A stretch of DNA of 64,000 nt, taken from positions 21,516,001 through 21,580,000 of the forward strand of contig NC_088355.1 of the NCBI RefSeq assembly GCF_036884655.1, read 5' to 3'. This document shows, piece after piece, positions 56,469 to 64,000 of the stretch (the first letter of the stretch is position 1; the number at the start of each line of letters is the position of its first letter). The notes under the pieces were generated by a model. That model worked only from the letters and a program-made list of their open reading frames with translations, was not told the DNA's origin and did no database searches. This DNA comes from Musa acuminata AAA Group (lineage: Eukaryota > Streptophyta > Magnoliopsida > Zingiberales > Musaceae). The position numbers were made by a program, and so were the translations under genes.

Positions 56469-59400
56469 ATGTCGCTTTCAAATCCCTTACATGACATACT
56501 TGATGTCAACCGCCTCACTGGTCCAAATTATACGGATTGGCTCCGTAACTTGAGAATTGTTCTCACAGCGGAGAAAATCGTGTACGTCCTTGATACAGTG
56601 TTGCCTACGCCCGAAGAAGGGGCAAGCGAGGATGAGATCGCTCGCTACGTGAAGTACATTGATGACTCCACTCTTGCTCAATGCTATATGTTGGGCTCTA
56701 TGACTCCAGAGTTACAGAGACAACATGAAAAGATGGATGCCAGATCCATTCTCCTACATGTCCGTAAATTGTTTGAGGAACAGGGAAGGACTCAACGATA
56801 TAAGATATCCAAGAGCCTTTTCCGCGCTAGGATGACTGAGGGGACACCGGTTCAGAACCATGTCCTAAAGATGATTGAGTGGATAGAGAAACTCACAGGT
56901 CTGGGAATGGTCCTAGAGGATAACTTGTGTGTGGACATTGTGCTTCAGTCCCTACCAGATTCCTTTTCACAGTTCATAATGAATTTTAATATGAACAAGC
57001 TTGAGGTGACTCTCCCAGAGCTCCTCAATATGTTGAGGGAGGTAGAGAGTACTACTAAGAAAGAGAAGCCAGTTCTCTACACTGGTGAGACCAGAAAGAA
57101 AAGGAAAGCAAAAAGGTCCCTTAAGAAGGGAAAGGGCAAGGGCAAACAAGGTAAAGCAAAGGTTGCTAAGAAAGACCCAGCAAAGGACAAAGGCCAGTGC
57201 TTCCACTGTGGTAAAGATGGGCATTGGAAGAGAAACTGCAAAGAGTACCTTGCAGAAAGGGCGAAACAAAAGCTTGATGAAGCTTCAGGTACATTCATGA
57301 TCAGTCTCCATTTGTCAGACTCTTATGATAACACATGGGTATTGGATACCGGTAGTGCTTATCATATATGCAATTCGTTGCAGGTTCTGGCAAGGCCTAG
57401 GAGACTAGAGAGAGGCGAGATGGACCTCAAGATGGGTAATGGAGCAAAAGTTGCTGTATTAGCTGTTGGCGAGGTCGCCCTACATCTGCCTAGTGGAGCT
57501 TTTATTGCATTAGATGCATGTTATTTTGTTCCTTCTATTATCAAAAACATTATCTCCATTTCATGTTTAACAGTTAGTGGATATAAATTTATTTTTGAGA
57601 ACAATGGTTGTTCGATATTATTAGATGATAAGATCATCACGAAAGGAACATTGCATAATGGTTTATTTATGTTAAACACCACTCCACATATCATGAATGT
57701 AAATGTGTCCAAAAGGAAACGAGATGAGTTGAACAGTGCATACCTGTGGTATTGTAGGCTAGGTCACATCCATGAAAGAAGGATTCAAAAGTTGCTAAAT
57801 GATGGATATCTAGATCCATTCGACTATGTGTCATATGCAACTTGTGAGCCTTGCATTCGTGGAAAACTGATCAAATCTCCATTTAGTAGAACTGGAGAGA
57901 GAGCCAATGAGTTGTTGGAACTCATACATAGGATGTATGTGGACCCATGTCAACTCATGCCATTGGAGGTTACTCCTACTTCATTACATTTACTAATGAT
58001 TTCTCAAGGTATGGATATGTGTACTTAATGAAGTACAAGTCCGAGGCCTTTGAGAAATTCAGAGAGTATAAGAATGATGTGGAGAACCAGACTGGAAAGA
58101 GTATCAAAACTCTTCGATCAGATCGAGGAGGTGAATACTTAAGTACAGAGTTTACTCGGTTCCTCAAGGACCATGGGATATTATCCCAATGGACACCTCC
58201 TTATACACCTCAGCTCAATGGTGTCTCTGAAAGGAGAAATCGTACATTATTAGATATGGTACGGTCCATGATGAGTTTCGCTGACCTACCCATCTCATTA
58301 TGGGGATATGCCCTAGAAACCGCAGCTTACCTTCTGAACAGAGTTCCAACTAAGTCGGTAATGTCTACACCATATGAGATATGGAAAGGGAAGAAGCTTG
58401 ATCTTAAGGTTGTTAAGATTTGGGGCTGCCCTGCCCATGTTAGAAGACACAACCCCGATAAGTTAGAATCAAGGACAGAGCGATGCAAATTTGTGGGATA
58501 CCCCAAGGAAACTTGTGGGTATTATTTCTATCATCTCGAGGATCAAAAGGTCTTTGTAGCTAAGAGAGCAGTGTTCCTTGAGAAGGAACACATTCTTGAC
58601 GGAGACAGTGGGAGAATGATGGAATTGAGCGAGGTTGGAGAACCAAGCTCAAGCACCACTCTACAGCTCGAGTCTGTTCAGGTACCTAATACACAAGTAT
58701 CAACTTTATGCAGGTCTGATAGAGTATCTCATCCTCCTGAGAGATATGTGGGACATATTAGAGCAGATGATGTAGAGGATATTGATCCTCAGACCTACGA
58801 GGAGGCTATTATGAGTATAGACTCCGGGAAGTGGAAAGAAGCCATGAATTCTGAGATGGATTCTATGTACTCCAATAAGGTTTGGAACCTAGTTGATGCG
58901 CCCGAAGGTATTGTACCCATCGGTTGCAAGTGGATCTTTAAGAAAAAGATCGGAGTAGATGGAAAGGTAGAGACCTATAAAGCAAGGCTAGTGGCTAAGG
59001 GGTATCGTCAAAGGCAAGGTGTTGACTACGACGAAACTTTCTCACCCGTAGCAATGCTAAAATCCATCAGAATTCTATTGGCTATTGCAGCACACTATGA
59101 TTATGAGATCTGGCAGATGGATGTGAAAACTGCATTCCTCAACGGGAACCTCGAGGAGGAGGTGTATATGATGCAACCTGAGGGATTCGTGTCCAAGAAC
59201 TGCCAAGATAAGGTGTGTAGGTTGCTTAGATCCATTTATGGACTAAAGCAAGCTTCCCAAAGTTGGAACATAAGATTTGATGAGGCAATCAGATCTTATG
59301 ACTTCGTTAAGAACGAAGATGAGCCTTGTGTATACAGAAAGGTAAGTGGGAGCGCTATCACCTTTTTGGTGTTATATGTGGATGACATCCTCATCATTAG

Positions 59401-60286
59401 GAATGACGTAGGAATGCTATCCACAGTAAAGACTTGGTTATCTAGACACTTCTCCATAAAAGACTTAGGGGAAGCATCCTATATCTTGGGGATTAGAATC
59501 TATAGAGATAGATCCAAGAGGATGCTTGGCTTGTCCCAGTCCCGGTATATAGAAACCATTGTCAAAAGGTTTGGCATTGAAAATTCTAAGAAAGGGCGAA
59601 TATGGATATGATACCTTATGCCTCAGCAATATGGTATATCATGTATGCCATGCTATGTACTAGGCCTGATATAGCGCATGCTCTGAGTGTCACGAGCAGG
59701 TATCAGGCGGATCCAGTCTTGGAGCACTGGAAAGCAATAAAGTGTATCCTTAAGTACTTGAGAAGGACTAAAGATCTTTTACTAGTATATGGAGGTAATA
59801 GCCTTAAGGTTGAAGGCTACACTAACTCAAGTTTTCAGTCTGATGTCGATGATAGCAAGTCGAATTCAGGGTATGTGTACACCTTGAATGGAGGAACAAT
59901 GTGCTGGAAGAGTTCCAAGCAAGATACCACTGCTGACTCAACCACAAAGGCGGAGTACATTGCTGCATCAGATGCAGCAAAGGAGGGAGTCTGGGTGAAG
60001 ATGTTCATCACATATTTGGGAGTCGTTCCGAATAACGAGAAGTCGACTTCCTTATATTGCGACAACTATGGGGCGATTACTCAAATAAGGGAACCCGAGT
60101 CTCATCAGAAGTGTTCTGAGGAGGTTCCAGCTTATTAGAGAGATCGTAACCCGAGGAGATGTAGCAGTGGAAATTGTTCCATCCGAAGATAACATTGCAG
60201 ATCCACTGACAAAGCCGTTGTCTCAGATTGTCTTTGAGCGTCACAGGAGTCTGATGGGGATCAGACACATAGGTGATTGGCTTTAG
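56469..60286 (+). pseudogene. Copia gag-pol of element E, three frame breaks
   Basis: Frame 1 (56469-58028, 519 codons) has gag, CCHC zinc knuckle at residues 244, 247, 252 and 257, protease active site DTG at 293-295, and the pre-integrase block YCRLGHIHERRIQKLL. A one-base deletion near 57930 (CATAGGATG where D has CATAGTGATG) shifts the frame. Frame 2 (to 59611) has integrase (SDRGGEYLSTEF, TPQLNGVSERRNRT) and reverse transcriptase (QMDVKTAFLNGNLEEEVYMMQ, LYVDDILII). Frame 3 (from 59602) has ASAIWYIMYAMLCTRPDIAHAL and RNase H (SSFQSDVDDSKSNSGYV, STTKAEYIAAS, LYCDNYGAI). A break near 60115 precedes LIREIVTRGDV and NIADPLTKPL; stop at 60284-60286. The 59600 and 60115 lesions are also in D. 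Confidence 0.93.
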
Positions 60287-60300
60287 GTCAAGTGGGAGAT
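60287..60300 (+). other. Polypurine tract of element E
   Basis: AAGTGGGAGAT directly before the 3' LTR, right after the pol stop. Confidence 0.72.
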
Positions 60301-61794
60301 TACTAGTCATAGGTGCCCAGCAAGCCAATCACGTGAGTGATGACACGTGTGACTTGATACAGAATCTTTTTGCTTATTATATTTTGGCATATATCACTTT
60401 ATAACTAATGCATATGTGCATATATATATTGTGATTTCCTTGGATTTGTGCAATGGGAATCGGATCGTGATAAGATCACGATAATGAGATCGATTCACCT
60501 TTAAACACATATCCTAAATAATCTCGGTCATAGGTTACTCGAGAGGGACATCGTGATAACCGGATAGACTAGTGTGCTGTATACCCGTCCATATGATGGA
60601 TGCAGCTGGTCTCATAGCTGCTCGTGTAGGGACACTAGGGATATAGTACAAGTGCTTATTGGAGAATGAGTTCACTGATTGATCCGCTTACGGAATGCTG
60701 GATGGTTGATGATGCCTTATTGTCAGACAGCGATTCCGTAGTCCTAGTGGTGTATCTGGTCCTTAGACTTGAGACACCAAGGATGTCTTGTATGAGTGCT
60801 CCACTCTTTGATACCAGACTTATAGGTTTGGTTGTCCCAGATCTAGTACAGCTGGTCATTGAGAGTGGTAGTCGACCTTACGAGGGCTATTGAGTGTCGA
60901 TAGAGGATCATCCACTCTCGGCGTCATGAGAGGAATATCCCATGTGTTCTTGCTCAGACAAATCCCTGGCCGGGGTCATTCGGGTTGAGAGAGAAAGAGT
61001 TCTCCGAGAGAATCCGATTAGAGCGAGACTCGAGTAGAAACCGTATGGGTCTGACAACACCATGCTCGATATACGGTCTCTAGGATATTAGATGGATGAG
61101 GGACTATAGGTACATGGTAATTGAGGACAGACAGGTCCAATGGATTGGATTCCCCTGTATCGTCTGGGGACTACGGCGTAGTGGCCTAGTATGTCCGTAG
61201 TCGATGAGTCGAGTGAATTATTACAGAGATAATAATTCACTGAGTTAGAAGGAGTTCTGACAGGTATGACTCACGGCCAGCTCGATATTGGGCTTAGAGG
61301 GTCACACACATATGGTAGGCATTGCGATGAGTAGAGGTTCGGATATGAGATATCCGACGGAGCCCTTGTCTTATTGGATGCAGATCCAATACCCACTAGG
61401 GAAGGACCCATTAGGGTTTGACACGGGATCTCTATAAATAGGAGGGATTCACAGCCTCATAGGTTAGAGTCTTTGCTTGCCTTTCCTATTCTCCTCTCCC
61501 TCTCCACCTCAGAGTAGGCCTGGAGTTTTGAGGAGCGTCGTCGCAACCCTGCTGTGTGGATCACCGCTAGAGAGGAGGACACTTGACCTGCTTCACCGTC
61601 TCCTAAGGATCTGCAAGGAAATTGGGATATACGATCTCCCTAGGTAACACAATCTCTATACGCAGTTTTGTGTTTTGCGGATTTTTTGCGCACCAATCTT
61701 CGCATGACGACGAACATCTTTTTGGGAATCGGGGATTTTTGTTTTCTTGTTCTTCCGTTGCGCATATGATGTCGCCCCCCATGATTTCCCAACA
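60301..61794 (+). repeat. 3' LTR of element E
   Basis: TACTAGTCATAGG to GATTTCCCAACA, followed by the CTTAC duplication. It keeps both G-boxes (60330-60335 and 60344-60349). Confidence 0.93.
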
Positions 61795-61799
61795 CTTAC

Positions 61800-62073
61800 T
61801 TGTCGAGGGGCCACAGTCGGTAACGATCCGACGGGACCTTTTGTATAGGAAAGCAATAGCATTTGAAACGAGGCCATCCCGATCGTTAGAGGCGTTCTTC
61901 CTCCTGATACGCCAATCAGCATCCTGACGAAGAGGCGTTAATATTGCGACGCCAACACACCGACCGAAGGGCTCGATCGACTCTGGCATCCAACTCAACC
62001 GACCAAAGACTCCCGACATCGCCCTATGGACCATGCCATGCTGACTCATCAACCATGGCTCATTAGTTCATCA
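61800..62073 (+). repeat. Second gypsy LTR remnant, right part
   Basis: It continues 52881-53228 after E. It ends near TTCATCA, shortly before the primer-binding-site-like TGGTGCTAGAATGAGGGCCC (62081-62100). Confidence 0.48.
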
Positions 62074-62080
62074 ATATTTT

Positions 62081-62100
62081 TGGTGCTAGAATGAGGGCCC
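62081..62100 (+). other. Primer binding site of second gypsy remnant
   Basis: TGGTGCTAGAATGAGGGCCC differs from the minus-strand motif at 460-478 at one position over their shared length. An ATG follows at 62102. Confidence 0.5.
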
Positions 62101-62101
62101 G

Positions 62102-62269
62102 ATGCCTACACCTCGGCCGAGCAAACTCGCTCTCGAGCCGTATACCTCGATTATAAGCCCTTGGCAGCCCCTACGAGAGGGAGCACTGATAAGATCATTT
62201 AGTCCGACATTGGTTGAGGAGTATAAGAACCAAGAGCTCATAAATCCGCAAGGTCTCCCTTACCCTTAG
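62102..62269 (+). pseudogene. Short gag-like start after the gypsy primer binding site
   Basis: ATG at 62102 opens 55 codons (MPTPRPSKLALEP...) and ends at TAG 62267. Its position one base after the primer binding site mirrors the gag start at 452, but the residues do not resemble that gag, so this may be a deletion junction. No domain was seen. Confidence 0.25.
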
Positions 62270-64000
62270 ATATGCATTTTGGAGTTCATATGTTCCGAAA
62301 GAATAAAATCGTACGGGTACACCCATCACCCATCGCCCAAAGAAGGTAAACCCTTTGCTTACACCCATTTCATGGACATCTCTTTTCGTCATTATCATTT
62401 TACTCCAATTAGCAAGTTTTGTGGTAGCTCAACAATGTGTATTTTGTTTGGTTTATGTTGTATTTATAAAAAAAGGTCTGCAGGCTATTTAGATGATCAT
62501 TAGCAACCCCGAGTAGACATGGACGACGAAAGTTAATCCCGTGTAACGATGGGACTTGTTATGAACTAATTGACTAGGACAAAGAGACTCTTTTTGTGCT
62601 TTGACAATTCTTTGAAAAGTGCTCGACAAAAGATTCCATCTTTAATTGTGTTCTCTATTTATCTTCTTTGCTTATAAAAAATTCGGATTGATTTATAGGA
62701 GTACGATGGATCTACTAGTTTTCAAATATAAATCTAACAAGCAATAAAGATATGGATATCAAACTCGTTTGATGATCAAATGGAATAGGTTCGCTCAATA
62801 TATTCTCAACCCCAAGAAATTTTTGGAGAATACCAAAATGACATGTTGTAGTATAATATCTTTTAATATTTTTAGTTGAAGTAAGCTTATTGTATGTATC
62901 ATATCGTTTCAATATTAAAATTTTTTAATCCTCATTTACGATCAAGTATAGTATGAACTACGAAACATGTCTTGCGACAGACCTTGTCCAACTTGTTGAT
63001 GGATAATTTGGATGGCATGTGATACATAACACCAAACATTTCATACCATAAGGGCATCCTTAATTGTCTATGGCCCTTGGTTGATCCAAAAAGTTTGATT
63101 TGATTGTGTATAAAGGGGATCAAAACTAATTCTTTTCTATCATTTATAAAACTATTGCTCTCATGATCGACAACAAAACTACACTAGACCGTGAAGGCAA
63201 AAAAAAAAAAAAAAAAGTCTACTCTCCAAATTTACTAGCAAGATTCTCTAACCGATTGGATTAAATTCAATATTAATGGTGCATTTAGTATACAGGACAA
63301 ATGAAGGTTGCTTGATTGTTTGATTGAATATATTGTATTGTATCGGAAAAGTCTTGTTTTGAAACAGGAATATGGGTCCTCTTCACTCGATAATAACTCG
63401 TGTTTGATTGAAAGCAGCCTAATTGAAGAAGATAGATCAGCCAACAAGTCATGAGAAACATAGATGGCACATCTCTATTATCACAACTCAAGATTTTTGT
63501 GATAGGGAATATGTCATTGCCATGCGAGAAGGCTTCACCAAATAAGATGGAGACCATTGAAAAGCATTTGAAGTCTTATTTCTAGATAACATATTTTTAT
63601 TGGATTATTTATATAAATATAATATTTATATTTATTTAATAATAGCATATAAATAATACTATCTATAGCACACCAAATCATCCTTCGACCCAATCGATTA
63701 GGCTTGGGAACGGGACAAAAGGCTGTGCCGGCCGACTGAATCACCCATGAGAAAATCTTAGGGGTGACATGGTCAGAGGTAACGTCACGCCATCTGCTTA
63801 GTTCTCTATGGTCACCTCCTCTTGGCCTAACACTTCCGATTTCGACCACGATCACTAGTTTTGATGAAGGTAAAAAAACCAGACAGCACGCATGGGTCGT
63901 CTCGTGCACATCGGCTTTTGTGTGGTGTGGTATCCACGTGTTTTGTTTCCCATTTGTCGTTCGCTACCCAGTGAAAGCTCAAATCGTGCCATAGCTGTCG
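62270..64000. other. Host intergenic DNA, no gene recognised
   Basis: It includes segmental copy 2, part 3 (62395-62520, matching 6225-6350: 'ccaattagcaag', 'attttgtttggtttatgttgt', 'ctatttagatgatcattagcaacc'). A poly-A run of about 18 lies near 63199-63217. Frames up to 124 codons (63535-63909, minus) have no motif, signal or context that supports a gene. Confidence 0.6.

Larger units (their letters stand above)
53229..61794 (+). mobile_element. Full-length copia element E, sister of D
   Basis: 8566 bp flanked by a perfect CTTAC duplication (53224-53228 and 61795-61799). LTRs 1492 and 1494 bp, primer binding site, long leader, gag-pol, polypurine tract. Both LTRs start TA instead of TG. They differ at about 44 positions by eye (near 3%), so E is about ten times older than D. 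Confidence 0.92.

Noticed and set aside
60666..60893. 75-codon frame (MSSLIDPLTECWMVDD...) found in all D/E-type LTRs
   Set aside because: It lies in U3, upstream of the TATA box, and its similarity between copies is explained by recent LTR ancestry. Selection would have to be shown before calling it a gene.
6500..62000. Possible endogenous pararetrovirus (banana streak virus-like) sequence
   Set aside because: All reverse transcriptase blocks are in copia order (integrase before reverse transcriptase) and lie between LTRs; no movement protein or caulimovirid layout was seen.
63535..63909. 124-codon minus-strand frame near the window end
   Set aside because: No recognisable domain, and the C-terminal third is low-complexity AT-rich sequence.
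1..64000. CRISPR array or bacterial operon features
   Set aside because: The sequence is clearly plant nuclear; the spaced repeats found are microsatellites, LTR minisatellites or leader hairpins.

Overview
This is a plant nuclear window with no bacterial or organellar features. It suggests a monocot, and a banana-like genome (Musa/Ensete) is my best guess from the look of the retroelements; that is inference, not proof. Most of it is long terminal repeat (LTR) retrotransposons nested inside one another. I can support one host gene, a small secreted signalling-peptide gene of the PIP/PIPL type at 3471-3734 (-), with a TATA box and a cluster of W-box cores upstream. The remaining host DNA is AT-rich intergenic sequence with microsatellites and a diverged, broken-up segmental duplication (4219-6350 versus 28202-29110 + 52177-52880 + 62395-62520).

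Layout. 1-1225: 5' end of a Ty3/gypsy element on the minus strand (gag start, primer binding site, GC-rich LTR). 1226-6499: host DNA with the peptide gene. 6500-26250: decayed Ty1/copia element A (+, Tnt1/Tork-like), split by F (10425-24417, -), a rearranged SIRE-like element with gag but no pol. F is itself split by G (16511-24098, +), a SIRE-like element with a nearly complete but broken gag-pol. 26251-29175: host DNA with a long polypurine stretch. 29176-52176: copia B (-, same family as A), split twice. The first insertion is a solo LTR (31867-41881) that contains the young full-length copia D (32850-41275, -). The second is H (42717-50649, -), a SIRE-like element that lost pol and carries an extra ORF. 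52177-62520: more host duplication and a gypsy LTR remnant split by copia E (53229-61794, +), the sister copy of D. 62270-64000: host DNA without a recognisable gene.

Target-site duplications read from the sequence support the nesting: gaaaa for F, gttgt for G, agggc/agggt for the solo LTR, ctatc for D, aaatt for H and cttac for E. D's two LTRs differ at about 4 of 1493 positions by eye, E's at about 44 of about 1492, so D is the youngest insertion. Every pol in the window is broken, so mobility would need enzymes supplied by relatives elsewhere.

The most interesting signals are: (1) an array of four RNA hairpins in the D/E leader with an identical 17-nt apex and different but fully complementary lower stems; (2) D and E sharing the same two pol lesions although D is very young; (3) an accessory ORF in pol-less H with its own LTR-like palindrome array upstream; (4) a four-copy 166-bp tandem amplification of an RNase H fragment in A; and (5) the PIP-like peptide gene with its W-box cluster.
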